DNA of 64,000 nucleotides from Nitrospira sp. BO4 (GCA_030144965.1 JAMPUU010000006.1:62001-126000), one strand, 5' to 3'; counted from the stretch's first letter, positions 8,916-19,650 are shown. The notes: generated from the letters alone by a model not told the origin. A program made the numbers and translations.

Positions 8916-9518
8916 TCAAAACTTCACGTCGGGCGGCTTGGCCACGGCGTTCTCATCGGCGACCGTAAAATTAGGCCGCTCTTCCAGGTGCAGCAGAAAC
9001 TTGGCCGTCAGGTTGGTCGGGAAATACCGGACCATCTTGTTGTACTCCGCGACACGATCGATATACCGCTTGCGTGCCACCGTGATGCGATTCTCCGTCC
9101 CTTCCAACTGATTCTGGAGATCCCTGAAATTTTGATCGGCCTTGAGGTTCGGATAATTTTCGGCAATGGCGATGAGCCGGCCGAGCGCTGATGTCAGACC
9201 GGCTTGGGCCTTTTGAAATGCTTCAAATGCAGCCGGGTCTTTCAGCACCTCGGGCGTCACTTGCACCCCCGTCGCCTTGGCCCGGGCATTGACGACTCCT
9301 TCAAGCGTTTCCTTTTCATGAGCCGCGTACCCTTTGACCGTCGCAACAAGATTGGGAATGAGGTCGGCACGGCGCTGATACTGATTAATCACTTCACTCC
9401 ACGCAGCCTTGGTATCTTCATCCAAACCTTGGAGATCGTTGTAGCCACAACCGGATACCGACAATGCACCGATCATCACCATGACGATCGCCGTCTCTTT
9501 CCACAAGGTGCGCCCCAT
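8916..9518 (-). CDS. lemA: LemA family lipoprotein
   Basis: About 200 residues from the second of two adjacent ATGs, five bases after AAGGAGGGG. A lipoprotein signal ends SVSGC, followed by the LemA coiled-coil body: VINQYQRRADLIPNLVATVK, ENYPNLKADQNFRDLQNQLE and AEYNKMVRYFP are family signatures. LemA proteins are anchored at the membrane and of poorly defined function; they co-occur with TPM proteins as here. Operon order is lemA, TPM-1, TPM-2. Confidence 0.93.
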   Translation of the reverse strand: MGRTLWKETAIVMVMIGALSVSGCGYNDLQGLDEDTKAAWSEVINQYQRRADLIPNLVATVKGYAAHEKETLEGVVNARAKATGVQVTPEVLKDPAAFEAFQKAQAGLTSALGRLIAIAENYPNLKADQNFRDLQNQLEGTENRITVARKRYIDRVAEYNKMVRYFPTNLTAKFLLHLEERPNFTVADENAVAKPPDVKF

Positions 9519-9614
9519 CATCCCCTCCTTGGGCCATACTGATGCAGTGTTCTCCGATTTCACCTTCATGCTACCATGGGGATAATCATTTAGTCGTGTC
9601 GGTCAAGAGGTTCT

Positions 9615-9914
9615 ATGCCGAGAAGGAACGATGAAGCCGGCGGGTTCCAAGTGAGACACCGGACCCTTGGCATCTATCAAGGCAGCGCGATCGACCTGGC
9701 CTTCTGGCATCCGTCATCAGGCATGCCCGAACATGGCCTCTGCCGGTTTTCCACAACAAACAAGGCACAAGCGTTGATCGATGTGCTCTGCTCTTCAGCC
9801 TGTACAGAGCCTATGGATCGGCAAGATCTGACGATCGAGCCGTTCGATATCGCCGAACATGATCGTCTGATAACGGACTATCCCTTGCCGTCTGCCTGGG
9901 AAACGCCGACGTAG
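9615..9914 (+). CDS. Hypothetical protein, 99 residues
   Basis: A short soluble reading frame with ordinary composition and no signal peptide or motif I recognise. It contains two cysteines (VLCSSACTE). The only upstream purine stretch is AAGAGG, seven bases before the ATG. It converges on the PilZ gene, with 15 bases between stops. The frame avoids rare codons and no opposite-strand gene explains it, but the assignment rests on coding style only. Confidence 0.5.
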   Translation: MPRRNDEAGGFQVRHRTLGIYQGSAIDLAFWHPSSGMPEHGLCRFSTTNKAQALIDVLCSSACTEPMDRQDLTIEPFDIAEHDRLITDYPLPSAWETPT

Positions 9915-9929
9915 GGCGAACGAAAGGGA

Positions 9930-10454
9930 TTACGTCGAGACCGTTGACTCAACGGCCTTGGAGAGCACGGAGGATGTGGAACCCGAATGTGACTGGATAA
10001 AATTGAGAAGCCGTTTGTTCTCTTGAGCCTTGCGAAGGAATTTGAACGCAATGCCACGCGCACTGACGGAGCGCACCATGGCCGCCACCTCGACCGGGAC
10101 CTCGTCTTCGGCAAGGACGATTTCCAGGTAAAAGATGTCGTCGATATGCACCTCCGTCTCACTCTTGATGATGCAACCCCCGAGTGAGAGGTCCATCACA
10201 GTGCCATCGCCGCGTATTTTTCCACCGGAAAACGACAGACACAGACGCACGGGAATGCGGAGATGTTCCCGGCGATCTATAAGCTGTGACGATCCTTCCG
10301 TGCCTCTGCGACGAGCGAGAAACCGATGGTCACAATGCCGACAGTGAAACGGAGCCATCCAAACCAGCGCCACGACGAATTCACGCAGTGATTGCGGCCG
10401 TGCGGGAGCGGCACCGTCTTTTCGACATTGTGGGCAGATCACTTGACGACTCAT
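9930..10454 (-). CDS. PilZ-domain protein with N-terminal zinc ribbon
   Basis: 174 residues from an ATG preceded by GGAG; longer in-frame starts are possible but lack support. Two CxxC knuckles (CPQC near residue 7, CRHC near 40) suggest a zinc ribbon. The PilZ domain follows: RREHLRIPVRL holds the RxxxR c-di-GMP-binding motif and DLSLGGC the D/NxSxxG motif. The protein is predicted cytoplasmic and to bind c-di-GMP. The output is unknown; the ribbon suggests nucleic-acid or protein contact. Confidence 0.9.
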   Translation of the reverse strand: MSRQVICPQCRKDGAAPARPQSLREFVVALVWMAPFHCRHCDHRFLARRRGTEGSSQLIDRREHLRIPVRLCLSFSGGKIRGDGTVMDLSLGGCIIKSETEVHIDDIFYLEIVLAEDEVPVEVAAMVRSVSARGIAFKFLRKAQENKRLLNFIQSHSGSTSSVLSKAVESTVST

Positions 10455-10650
10455 GCGGCGGCATCTCCGTCGGATCCACACATAGACTCGTCTCTGATTG
10501 CAATATAAAGGCCTTTCCCCCACAGTCAAGTTGATTGCTATCTGGCGCAAACCGGCTTCCACTCACCCTTTTGGCCATTAGGCTATCGGCGACTGATCGT
10601 CTCCCGCGAGGGTCAAAAAGCGGAATCAGGAGAGACTGTTGGTGGTTTTC

Positions 10651-11439
10651 CTAATCGGACTCTGCGTGGGGGGCTTCCGGCTCACTGAGAAGACCGGATT
10701 CGACGACGCCGGCACGGAGGTATTCACGATTGAGGTTGGCGATGAATCGGACACCGATGCTTTTGGGACAGACGGCTTCGCACTCATACTGGTTGCCGCA
10801 AGAACCAAATCCTTCCCGATCCATGGCTTCGAGCATCGCTCTCACGCGGTGTGTTCGCTCGGGCTTCCCTTGCGGCAAACTCGCCAAGTGCGACACCTTC
10901 GCCGCCACGAACAGCATGGCCGAGGCATTCTTGCACGCCGCCACACAGGCCCCGCAACCGATACACGAGGCAGCATCCATCGCAGTTTCGGCTTGATCCT
11001 TCCCGATCAACAGGACGTTCCCATCCACCGCTCCACCGGTGTTGACAGAGATATAGCCGCCTGCCTGCATGATCCGATCCAGCGCGCGGCGATCGACCAC
11101 CAGGTCCTTAATGATGGGGAAGGACCGCGCCCGCCAAGGTTCGATCGTGATGACGGCCCCATCAGGAAACCGCCGCATGTATAGCTGACAGGTGGTAATG
11201 CCACGGTCCGGGCCATGCGGAACGCCGTTGATCACCAACGAACAACTTCCGCAAATGCCTTCGCGGCAATCCTGTTCGAATGCAACCGGCTCTTCGCCAT
11301 CAGCGATCAACCTTTGATTAACACTATCGAGCATTTCCAGGAACGACATGCCGGAGCTCACGTCGCGCGCCTCATACGTCACAAACCGGCCGCTGTCCTC
11401 CGGACCCTTCTGGCGCCAAATGTTCAACGTGAATGTCAT
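10651..11439 (-). CDS. sdhB: Succinate dehydrogenase/fumarate reductase iron-sulfur subunit
   Basis: 262 residues from the ATG at 11439 (a GTG four codons earlier overlaps the flavoprotein stop). The 2Fe-2S site is CREGICGSC, the 4Fe-4S site [12 protein letters not shown], and the 3Fe-4S site [13 protein letters not shown]. It carries electrons between the flavoprotein and the membrane anchor of complex II. It is the last gene of the anchor-flavoprotein-iron-sulfur operon. Direction (oxidation of succinate or reduction of fumarate, as in a reductive TCA cycle) cannot be read from the sequence. Confidence 0.95.
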   Translation of the reverse strand: MTFTLNIWRQKGPEDSGRFVTYEARDVSSGMSFLEMLDSVNQRLIADGEEPVAFEQDCREGICGSCSLVINGVPHGPDRGITTCQLYMRRFPDGAVITIEPWRARSFPIIKDLVVDRRALDRIMQAGGYISVNTGGAVDGNVLLIGKDQAETAMDAASCIGCGACVAACKNASAMLFVAAKVSHLASLPQGKPERTHRVRAMLEAMDREGFGSCGNQYECEAVCPKSIGVRFIANLNREYLRAGVVESGLLSEPEAPHAESD

Positions 11440-11447
11440 GTTGCCGA

Positions 11448-13361
11448 TCACTGATAGCTTCTCATTGTCGGTTGTACGAACTCGAAGGCAAGGGGTTCCT
11501 TGTGCAAGATAGGCAACGCCCCCTGTCGATACTCCCAGGCAGCCACGTGCGCGAAACGGCTGTCATCGCGCTTCGGTTCACCGTCGTCCGTCTGATACTC
11601 CTCGCGGAAATGAGCCCCGCACGACTCCTCCCGATGCAACGCATCGTGACAGAGCAGTTCGGCGAATTCGAGATAGTCGGCCACCCGCCCCGCATATTCC
11701 AATTCTTGGTTGAACGCTTCCCCAGAGCCAGGGACCATCACATCTCGCCAAAATTCTTCCCGTAGCGCCGGGACCGATGCCAGCGCCAGCTTGAGTCCTG
11801 CCTCATTGCGAGACATCCCACAATGATTCCATAACAGCGTGCCGACATCACGATGGAAGGAGGCGGCCGTTCGACGCCCCTTCGCATTCAGTAGGCGATC
11901 GATCCGATTCGTCACGCGCTGAAGCGCCGCGCGAGCTTCCTTGTGGTCCTCTCGGATCAGGGAAAGCTTCGCCGTCGCCAAGTAATGGCCGATCGTATAC
12001 GGAAGAATGAAATAGCCGTCGGCGAGCCCTTGCATCAACGAACTGGCTCCAAGCCGGTTGGCGCCGTGGTCCGCAAAGTTCGCTTCGCCGATGACGAAAA
12101 GCCCCGGAACGGTACTCATAAGATTGTAATCGACCCAGAGACCTCCCATCGTATAGTGCGGCGCCGGATAAATCCGCATCGGCGCGTGATAGGCGTCTTC
12201 ACCCGTGATTCGATGATACATGTCGAATAAGTTGCCGTAGCGCTCGCGAACCACATCCAGCCCTTCCTGTTCAATCACATCGGCGAAATCCAGGTACACA
12301 CCATGACCACTGGGCCCGACACCACGACCCTCATCGCATACGTCCTTCACGGCGCGGGATGCGATGTCTCGTGGCGCGAGATTGCCGAAACGTGGATACC
12401 GGCGTTCCAGAAAGTAGTCACGTTCTGCAGCAGAAATGTCGCCCGGACACCGGTGATCCGCCGACATCTTCGGCACCCACAGTCGCCCGTCGTTGCGGAG
12501 CGATTCGGACATCAGGGTCAACTTGGCCTGGTACGCGTCTCCCGGCGGGATCGCCGTTGGATGGATCTGCGTAAAGCAAGGATTTGCGAACGCCGCCCCC
12601 TGCTTCCATGCCCGGTACGTGGCTGTCACGTTGCTGCCGCTGGCATTGGTCGAAAGGTAGTACACGTTGCTGTAGCCACCCGTGGCAAGCACCACGGCAT
12701 GGGCCGTATGGACACTCAACCGTCCAGTGACCAGATCCCGCACCACAATACCCCGAGCCTGACCGTCGACCACAATAAGATCAAGCATCTCGGTACGCGG
12801 GCGCATGGTGACTTGTCCGCGCTCAATCTGCCAACAGAGCGCCGAATAGGCGCCTAAGAGAAGCTGTTGTCCGGTCTGCCCCCGACAATAGAACGTACGG
12901 GAGACTTGAACGCCTCCGAATGACCGGTTTGCCAACTGCCCCCCGTATTCCCTGGCAAACGGAATGCCGAGCGCCACACATTGATCGATGATTTGGGTGC
13001 TGACCTGAGCAAGCCGATAGACGTTCGCCTCACGCGATCGAAAATCTCCGCCTTTGATGGTGTCATAAAATAACCGGCCCACACTGTCTCCGTCGTCCTG
13101 GTAATTCTTCGCCGCGTTGATGCCCCCCTGCGCCGCAATGCTGTGCGCACGGCGCGGGCTATCCTGAAAACAAAAGCACTCCACCTGGTAGCCAAGCTGG
13201 CCCAACGTTGACGCCGCGCTGGCTCCGGCGAGGCCGCTGCCGACGACAATGACCGTGAGCTTCCGCTTGTTGTTGGGGCTGATCAGCTTTTCGCTGAACC
13301 GTCGCCGGTCCCATTTCGTTTCCAGTGGCCCGGAGGGAATTTTTGCATTGAGCATCGTCAT
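11448..13361 (-). CDS. sdhA: Succinate dehydrogenase/fumarate reductase flavoprotein subunit
   Basis: 637 residues. The FAD-binding [18 protein letters not shown] is near residue 40, and [13 protein letters not shown] carries the histidine that anchors FAD covalently in this family. The dicarboxylate site includes [20 protein letters not shown] and [10 protein letters not shown]. The C-terminus reads RDDSRF-like, as in type-B enzymes. It overlaps the anchor gene by four bases (ATGA) and the next gene follows directly, so the three subunits are coupled. Confidence 0.96.
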   Translation of the reverse strand: MTMLNAKIPSGPLETKWDRRRFSEKLISPNNKRKLTVIVVGSGLAGASAASTLGQLGYQVECFCFQDSPRRAHSIAAQGGINAAKNYQDDGDSVGRLFYDTIKGGDFRSREANVYRLAQVSTQIIDQCVALGIPFAREYGGQLANRSFGGVQVSRTFYCRGQTGQQLLLGAYSALCWQIERGQVTMRPRTEMLDLIVVDGQARGIVVRDLVTGRLSVHTAHAVVLATGGYSNVYYLSTNASGSNVTATYRAWKQGAAFANPCFTQIHPTAIPPGDAYQAKLTLMSESLRNDGRLWVPKMSADHRCPGDISAAERDYFLERRYPRFGNLAPRDIASRAVKDVCDEGRGVGPSGHGVYLDFADVIEQEGLDVVRERYGNLFDMYHRITGEDAYHAPMRIYPAPHYTMGGLWVDYNLMSTVPGLFVIGEANFADHGANRLGASSLMQGLADGYFILPYTIGHYLATAKLSLIREDHKEARAALQRVTNRIDRLLNAKGRRTAASFHRDVGTLLWNHCGMSRNEAGLKLALASVPALREEFWRDVMVPGSGEAFNQELEYAGRVADYLEFAELLCHDALHREESCGAHFREEYQTDDGEPKRDDSRFAHVAAWEYRQGALPILHKEPLAFEFVQPTMRSYQ

Positions 13362-14038
13362 GCGCGCACAATCCCCAGGAAGACAGCCAGAATGATGGCG
13401 ACATTGCCAAGCACCACCAACAGCGCGACCGCAGGACCAGCGGACTTGAACAGACGATTGAACGCCGCATGTTCCAATCCGAGGGACTGTAAGCTGCTGG
13501 AGACGGCATGGCTCACATGCAAGCCCAGCCCCAACTGACCTGCTACGTAGAGCCCTACGATGAGTGGATTTCGAAAGGCATGGATCAACCTGGCATAGAC
13601 ATCGCGATAGCCCTCCGCATCGACACGATCGGAAAATGATGGATCGACGACGCCCGCCGTCAAATGCAGCAGATGGAACACGATGAAGAGCAACAGGACA
13701 ACCCCGGAGACCGCCATCGTCCTTGAAGCCAATGAAGCTTGGCGATAATCACGGATCGCGTATGCGGTCGGGCGGGCGCGGCGGTTTCGCAAGGTCAGCT
13801 GGATGGCCAGCACGATGTGGACAACCGCGATACTCAGCAACCCTATTCGGGCTGTCCACAAGAGGATCGGCATCTCGTGCAGAAACGCCGCGTAACTATT
13901 GAGCGCATGGGGTCCTTCGAATACCTGCAGATTCCCCAACATGTGGAAGATGACATAGACGATGAGCCCCAGTCCGGTCAGGGCCATCACGACTTTGCTG
14001 CCGACGGAAGACCGAAAATGACTAACCAGGCGTGTCAT
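13358..14038 (-). CDS. sdhC: Succinate dehydrogenase/fumarate reductase cytochrome b anchor
   Basis: 226 residues with five hydrophobic helices, the single-anchor layout of type-B complex II. Histidines suited to two haems occur in or near helices: [27 protein letters not shown] and GLHVSHAV. No separate SdhD is present. It anchors the catalytic subunits to the cytoplasmic membrane and exchanges electrons with quinone. First gene of the operon; the 130 bases upstream to the GGDEF remnant hold its promoter region. Confidence 0.93.
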   Translation of the reverse strand: MTRLVSHFRSSVGSKVVMALTGLGLIVYVIFHMLGNLQVFEGPHALNSYAAFLHEMPILLWTARIGLLSIAVVHIVLAIQLTLRNRRARPTAYAIRDYRQASLASRTMAVSGVVLLLFIVFHLLHLTAGVVDPSFSDRVDAEGYRDVYARLIHAFRNPLIVGLYVAGQLGLGLHVSHAVSSSLQSLGLEHAAFNRLFKSAGPAVALLVVLGNVAIILAVFLGIVRA

Positions 14039-14167
14039 CCACCAGCATTATACACGTCTTGAATTCAAGAAAACGCACAGGAGTCTGAGGTGCGTCGTGC
14101 ACATGATGGAAAACAACGGTGTGCCATCACGCTCCCGGATTCAGTCATCCTAACTGACCGGCCTTGC

Positions 14168-14674
14168 CTATCGGGCATTCGGTGAACTTGAGTGTGGAGT
14201 GATCCGCCTGACTTGAAGTTCGAGTTGCTCGGAAGGTTTCAACCATGGAACCAACAGATCGAGCGCCATCACACAATTCCGCGTACCTTGCTTGGCGGCA
14301 TAGAGAGCCTTGTCTGCTTGATCGATCAGCTCCAACGGAGTTCGCGCTCCAAGGGATGTCGTCGAGACTCCGATACTCACCGTAAGAACCATGCCGGCCG
14401 CCATGCGGACTCGGCCGCCGGCCTCTGTTTCAATTCGAATTCGCAGTCGCTCCGCCAGGTCCGAAGCTTCGGCGAGCGTCGTACGTGGAAACATCAGGCA
14501 AAATTCTTCGCCTCCATAGCGCCCTACGATATCCGTCAATCGCAATCCCGCGGATAGACTGTACGCGACCGCTTGAATGGCTTGATCCCCGACTCCGTGG
14601 ACTCGAGCCATTATGGATAGAGAGTCCGTGGATAGGACTACTCTGCTCCTGTCCGGCCCTTTCGGCCTTGACAT
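14168..14674 (-). pseudogene. GGDEF diguanylate cyclase domain, 3' part only
   Basis: The frame encodes the C-terminal two thirds of a GGDEF domain: HGVGDQAIQAVAYSLS, the active-site loop GRYGGEEF, then a cyclase-typical end LIDQADKALYAAKQGTRN. The expected N-terminal metal-binding part (DxDxFKxxND) is missing or unrecognisable and no sensory domain precedes it. Upstream it runs, in a different frame, into the HlyD-like gene. I therefore read it as a truncated gene brought here by a deletion or rearrangement; a functional protein is unlikely. Confidence 0.75.
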
Positions 14675-15623
14675 TGACCTTGTTCAATCGTTCGTACGCA
14701 TAGTTTCGCTCCGTTTCCCGCAGCTCGACTTCGGCTTTCAACAGTGGCACGTCGGCCTTCTGTTCGGCTGCCACGAACGCTCCCTGAGCCGCGCGGCGAT
14801 ACTGCGCCATCGCGACATCAAGATTGCGCTCCGCAATCTGATATTCACTGCGGAAGGTCGTGTCCTCATACCTGAACAACACGTCACCTTGCGCGACCTG
14901 TGTATTGGGTAACACGACAACGTCCGAGATGACTCCGTCAATCGGAGCGCTCACGATCAGCGGGTCCTTGGCCACGATCTTGGCGGGAGCCAACGTCGAC
15001 ATGGGGACGGGGATGATCATGGCCCCGACCATCGTTCCGGTGAGCAGCCAAGTCGTTGTCCGGCTGAGCCTCCATTGCCAACGCGAGCTCTGAGACAGAC
15101 CAACGGCCCGCCACGCGTAGGCATAGGTCTCACTGAGACGCTGTAGAACCGTGCGTTCGTGATCCGGCCACGGTTGCTCTCGCGTGAGCCACAAGCCTCC
15201 GACGATCTGTCCGTCCGGATGCTTGAGGGGACACCAGAGGCCATGACCGGCGGTAAATTCCTTCCAGTCAGATTTGAATTCGGCAGGACAATCGATTTCG
15301 ACAATATGACGGATCTCCTGGCTTGTCGATGCCTTACGCAGGTCATCAACCAAGCATTCGGTCCATTGGATAAGGGGCATCGTGCGATCGACGACCGGAA
15401 CGCTCGATGCGGCACGTACCTCATACTTCGGCGAAGCGGTTGTAGGAGGAATCAGCAAAACGGCCTGGCGGTAGGAGACCAGGCGACGCGTTTCATTGAC
15501 GAAGAGAAATTGCAGTTCCTGCGTGGTTCTGGCGGCCCGCACCATCCCTTCCAGTTGAAGAAGCGTAGACCACGAGGTATTTTTTGGAAGTGCGCTGTGA
15601 AGTGGGGCTTCTACTGACACCAT
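14430..15623 (-). pseudogene. GAF-HlyD membrane-fusion protein, truncated and joined out of frame to a GGDEF gene
   Basis: Residues 20-180 resemble a GAF-type sensory domain (ETRRLVSYRQAVLLIPP, WCPLKHPDGQIVGGLWL), followed by a membrane helix (about 192-210) and the start of an HlyD/biotinyl-lipoyl fold: IDGVISDVVVLPNTQVAQGDVLF, then a coiled-coil arm. At about residue 324 (near 14650) the HlyD sequence stops. The last 73 residues are a low-quality Ser/Arg-rich reading of the GGDEF gene in the wrong frame. The second lipoyl half and beta-barrel are absent. GAF-HlyD proteins normally precede an M50 peptidase-type membrane gene, which is missing here. Confidence 0.8.
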
Positions 15624-15633
15624 AACGGCGTGA

Positions 15634-16422
15634 TCAATGCGGACCTTCCGCGAACGACGCGATACCGCTCATTCCGGAGAGGACCCGGTCCGGTTTCGTA
15701 CGAAATAGTCCCTTTACTTTGACTGTCTGGCTGGCAGGATCAACGTTTGCTCCGATGTCTTCCACGACGGCCGAATAGCAGGATCCCGTCTCATCCACCG
15801 CATATTCAAACGGCTGGCCGACTTTCAGCCATGTCAGTGACCGCGAAGGCAGGATCAGCTCTATCTCGAGCCGGCTGTCATCCAAGAGACTGATGAGTTG
15901 ATCGTTGGGAAATACGTTTTCGTACTCATTGACGATGGCCTTGACTACACGTCCGGGAAATGGCGCCAGCACTGTACATCCGCTGACATTGACCTGCGCG
16001 GCCCTCACGGCAGCGAGTGCTTTCTCTGTCTCGGCCTGGGAAACGTCGAGCTCAAGATGTCCGACGGCCTGATGTGCGGACAGGCGCAGATTATTCTCAT
16101 AGGTTTTCTGCTTCCCACGATACTCAGCCTGCGCGCTGGCCAGTTCCGCTTCGTATTTGGAACAGTCAAGCGCTACCAACAATGCCCCTTTCTTGAACCG
16201 TTGGCCTTCTTTAAAGGGTAGCTTGCTGATTCGGCCTTGCACCTGGCTGGCCAAAGTAGCCTGCGCGGTCGCCTTGACGACACCGCGTATGGTGCTGAGT
16301 TCCGCCGAACTGCTTGGCGGCTTCGCATCGAGCGTGGTGGCATTCACCGGCAGTGCACCGGACCATACCAGCGAGATCCCGACCAAAAAGTTGCCGACGA
16401 CACACCAGTCGCGACGAATCAC
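15634..16422 (-). CDS. Periplasmic adaptor (HlyD/RND membrane-fusion) protein
   Basis: 262 residues from a GTG at 16422, eight bases after AAGGAG and overlapping the TolC-gene stop as GTGA. A signal peptide (GNFLVGISLVWSGALPVNA) is followed by the lipoyl half GVVKATAQATLASQVQGRI, a helical hairpin (KTYENNLRLSAHQA), the second half TVLAPFPGRVVKAIVNEYE and a beta-barrel. It would bridge an inner-membrane pump or peptidase to TolC. Operon order is TolC, this adaptor, and the damaged GAF-HlyD gene. Confidence 0.9.
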   Translation of the reverse strand: MIRRDWCVVGNFLVGISLVWSGALPVNATTLDAKPPSSSAELSTIRGVVKATAQATLASQVQGRISKLPFKEGQRFKKGALLVALDCSKYEAELASAQAEYRGKQKTYENNLRLSAHQAVGHLELDVSQAETEKALAAVRAAQVNVSGCTVLAPFPGRVVKAIVNEYENVFPNDQLISLLDDSRLEIELILPSRSLTWLKVGQPFEYAVDETGSCYSAVVEDIGANVDPASQTVKVKGLFRTKPDRVLSGMSGIASFAEGPH

Positions 16423-17966
16423 TCGAACAACTCCTTGCTTTTCGTCCAGCGAGCCCGTAATTGGATGGCCAGATCGGACAGCCCTTGCTCGGTCGTCAGG
16501 TTGTTGGGCAGAACATCTTCTCCGACGGACGCCAACAGTGAAGCCCACGCTGTTTGGAGCTCAGCTTCCATGGCGTCATAGCGTAGCTGTGCCGCCACCT
16601 GTGCCACACGCTCACGCAACAGCGCCTGTTCGCTCAGCTTGGCCGTGCGCCATGCTAGACGCGTTTGCTCGGCAATTTGAGACTGCGTGTCATAATACAG
16701 AGCGGCCGTCGAGACCTCCTTCTTCGCATAGGCGACCTGTGCCACGCTGACATGTACCTGCGACATGATGGCCATCGTCAAAGCAAGATCCTGCGTATGG
16801 AGAACTTTATCCTGCGCCGCAATGGTCTTGGCCCGAGCTGGATACCGTAAGAGGCTCAGCAAATTCCAACTGGTGCGGGCGGCATAGGCAGCCCAATGAT
16901 TGTTGAAGAGAAAGGTGTTGCTATTGTAGTTTCCACCGGCCTGGAGATTCAGGCTGGGTAACATCTCAAGGATGGCGGCTTTGGCCTCGTGCGCGTTGAT
17001 TCGACGACGGTAGTCGATCATGCGCAGCTCCGGACGCAACTGTAGAGCCCGGTCTTCCAACCCCGACATCTCGGGTGGGAGCTTCACGGTGAGGGCCTCT
17101 CGCTCAGGAACGATGAGGGCCAGTTCTTTCTCTTGCTCGGGAGGAAGGTTCATCAGTGCGGCCAGCTGAAGCTTGGCGGTGTTGAGTTCCCTGAATAACT
17201 GCTGAATGTATCGTTGCGTATTGAGGAGATCGAGCCTGTACTGCAAGGGAACCAGGGGCGTATGCAGCCGTTCATCTTGAACGGCTTGTGCTTTTTCAAG
17301 GGCGGTTCTCACCCATTCATCGAGCAGTTTGAGAGATGGGAGGATCCGTTCCGCGCTGACCGCCCGCCAATAGGCGATGCGCACATCCTGCATGATTCGA
17401 TTGGCCACACGCCGCCGCTCTTCCTCGGCAATCAAGACGTCATCGGCCGCCTGCTTTGCCCGGATATAGGACAAACCGAAATCCAATACATTCCAGCTCA
17501 GCGACAGATCAGCTGAGAAAATGTTTCGTTCTGCTGATGTAAAGGGTTCGAGCACCTGCCGGCCGGTGAGCAAGGATTGTGCGACGCCGCCGGGGAAATT
17601 ATTCCGCCCGTCAAACCCTGCGTTCGCCGCAAGACGGGGCAGCATGGCGTAGTGAGATAGATCAAGCTGCGTCTGCGCCAACATCTTCTGCATCAGCTCA
17701 GTCCGTGCGTCGAGGTTGTACTTCAGCGCCCGGGCCATCGCCTCATAGAGATCCACCGGGCCAGCGAGAGGTTCTTGATCCTTCGTCAGAACTGCCCGAT
17801 CCTGTTTCACCCGTGACTGGACCTCATCAGCGGTCAACGGTATCGGTGTAATGGCGCAACCAGTGCCGAGGGCAACAATGACCAGCAACCACATGGGCGA
17901 AGCCAGGCGAGTGATACCACGCATTCGTTCGCTTGAAGAATCCCGCTTATTGACCGAGTCGCTCAT
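16419..17966 (-). CDS. TolC-family outer-membrane efflux lipoprotein
   Basis: About 515 residues. A lipoprotein signal ends VALGTGC, so the N-terminus is probably lipid-anchored as in OprM-type proteins. Two long helical repeats follow, with DLSLSWNVLDFGLSYIRAKQ and RTSWNLLSLLRYPARAK as the equivalent outer-membrane-efflux signatures in each half. It forms the trimeric exit duct of a type I or RND-like exporter. The start is unsure: ATGs at 18008, 17966 and 17924 are in frame and none has a strong ribosome-binding site. Confidence 0.9.
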   Translation of the reverse strand: MSDSVNKRDSSSERMRGITRLASPMWLLVIVALGTGCAITPIPLTADEVQSRVKQDRAVLTKDQEPLAGPVDLYEAMARALKYNLDARTELMQKMLAQTQLDLSHYAMLPRLAANAGFDGRNNFPGGVAQSLLTGRQVLEPFTSAERNIFSADLSLSWNVLDFGLSYIRAKQAADDVLIAEEERRRVANRIMQDVRIAYWRAVSAERILPSLKLLDEWVRTALEKAQAVQDERLHTPLVPLQYRLDLLNTQRYIQQLFRELNTAKLQLAALMNLPPEQEKELALIVPEREALTVKLPPEMSGLEDRALQLRPELRMIDYRRRINAHEAKAAILEMLPSLNLQAGGNYNSNTFLFNNHWAAYAARTSWNLLSLLRYPARAKTIAAQDKVLHTQDLALTMAIMSQVHVSVAQVAYAKKEVSTAALYYDTQSQIAEQTRLAWRTAKLSEQALLRERVAQVAAQLRYDAMEAELQTAWASLLASVGEDVLPNNLTTEQGLSDLAIQLRARWTKSKELFE

Positions 17967-18008
17967 CTTCTGTTCGACCGGACCAATGCACACCGAGCGC
18001 GCGCTCAT

Positions 18009-18694
18009 AGCATTATCATGGCTATCAATTAGATTAGTTAGCTTACGTAGCTTTGTAGAGAGTACCTAACTTTAATTGTTTGTCATCAATTTTCATATTT
18101 TGGTACGTTCCACTAGTGAGACCAATGCAGCCTCGGACACTACGCATGTTGTGGGGTGGCGCAGCTACGAGTCGGAAACGTATAGAGACTAATCCCACGT
18201 TCAGCGACAACCCTATGGCGTGGAATCCATATGCCGCCAAGTAATTGGGCTGTCGAGGTGACTGGTGTCATGCGGCCGTGTGCGAATCATGGCTCCTTGC
18301 GTGACACGACCAGCCGAACCACAGTGCGGCGTGAGATGAGATCAGAATGGGTATGAGTGGATGTGTCGTCCCCACATTCAAGCGGCAAGCCTTGCAGCCG
18401 CAACACTATAACGATTCGGACCGGCGTCGGCAGCAAAGTGGGTGGACATTCTAGGTTGTCTCCGTATGCCTCACATGTTATTTTTTACTTCTCAGACAGC
18501 TTCCTTTCTCTTCACACAGGAGCCACCTGTCCGCGTGTCAGGTTTTTGTAATACACAGTTGTGTCTTTTTAGATACAGTATGAATTGTGATAAATGGTCA
18601 TATTTTATAGATAAAACAATACTTTACGATTTATTTAGATAGGCTCGCTAATTGCTTACAGAGCGATAACGCGAATCTTATAAATGGAGGACTT
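18009..18694. other. Intergenic region between efflux operon and lpxC
   Basis: About 690 bases without a convincing gene. The half nearest lpxC (from about 18470) is distinctly AT-rich compared with the surroundings, with stretches like TTTTATAGATAAAACAATAC, suitable for promoters of lpxC and possibly foreign in origin. Short ORFs here lack ribosome-binding sites or family signatures. Confidence 0.5.
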
Positions 18695-19624
18695 GTGCGG
18701 AATCAACAAACCTTGGCATCAACGGTCACATGCTCCGGCGTAGGGCTTCACTCTGGTCGATCCGCGTCTATTACGCTACGACCTGCTCCCCCTGACACCG
18801 GAGTGGTGTTTGTCAATCGACAAGCAGACGTTGATGTCTATCTTTCCGCATCCGTTGAACACCGAGTCCCAACCGAATTATGCACAGCCATCAGCGGGAA
18901 TGGGTTCCAGGTTCAAACCATTGAACATTTACTGGCGGCGTTGTCAGGATTGCAGATTGACAATGTCTTGATCGATGTGACGGCAACCGAAATTCCGGTC
19001 ATGGATGGAAGCGCTGCGCCGTTTGTCCGATTGATACAATCGGCCGGAGTCGTATCGCTAGATCGAAAACAGCCTTTCCTTAAGATCATGGCGCCGATTG
19101 AGGTGGCCGAGGGATCGAAGCGCGTACGGATTGAACCGTCCTCTACTTCTCGAATCACCTATTCGATCCATTATGAACATCCTCTGATCAAGACACAGAC
19201 CTATACCTATGACTGCTCTGTGAGCGCGTTTGAGAACGAAATCGCCGAGGCCAGAACATTTGGGTTTTTGCACGAAGTCCAAGCCTTGTGGGCTCGTGGC
19301 CTTGGCAAGGGCGGAACATTGGACAACACCGTCGTGCTATCGGGAGACGGCATCGTCAATGAGTCCGGGCTCCGATTCGACGATGAGTTCGTCCGTCACA
19401 AGATCCTCGATCTTATAGGCGACTTCTCTCTCCTGGGAGTATCCTTCATCGGCCACATCGTCGCAGACCGGTCAGGGCACGCACTCCACACTCGATTAGT
19501 TCAGCAGATCCTTCAGCAACCGGAAAAGTGGGTCCTTCTGAACGCGGAACCATCGGTTGAAAAAGCGCACCCAGTCACACATGTGCGCCGCCTCCAATCA
19601 GCCGTTGCGCTCCAGGCTTCCTAA
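18695..19624 (+). CDS. lpxC: UDP-3-O-acyl-N-acetylglucosamine deacetylase LpxC
   Basis: 309 residues from a GTG five bases after TGGAGG. Family signatures are TCSGVGLHSG at the N-terminus, TIEHLLAALSGL with a zinc-binding His, VMDGSAAPFV, and RHKILDLIGDF carrying the second zinc His and Asp. It performs the committed zinc-dependent step of lipid A synthesis in the cytoplasm, which shows that the organism makes LPS. It stands alone rather than in the dcw cluster. Confidence 0.97.
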   Translation: MRNQQTLASTVTCSGVGLHSGRSASITLRPAPPDTGVVFVNRQADVDVYLSASVEHRVPTELCTAISGNGFQVQTIEHLLAALSGLQIDNVLIDVTATEIPVMDGSAAPFVRLIQSAGVVSLDRKQPFLKIMAPIEVAEGSKRVRIEPSSTSRITYSIHYEHPLIKTQTYTYDCSVSAFENEIAEARTFGFLHEVQALWARGLGKGGTLDNTVVLSGDGIVNESGLRFDDEFVRHKILDLIGDFSLLGVSFIGHIVADRSGHALHTRLVQQILQQPEKWVLLNAEPSVEKAHPVTHVRRLQSAVALQAS

Positions 19625-19628
19625 AATA

Positions 19629-19650
19629 ACAATATTGATCGATATTGTTG
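19629..19650. repeat. Short palindrome after lpxC
   Basis: AACAATAT and ATATTGTT form an 8-base stem around TGATCG, just after the lpxC stop. There is no U-tract, so it is a weak candidate for a terminator or a protein-binding site. Confidence 0.4.
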
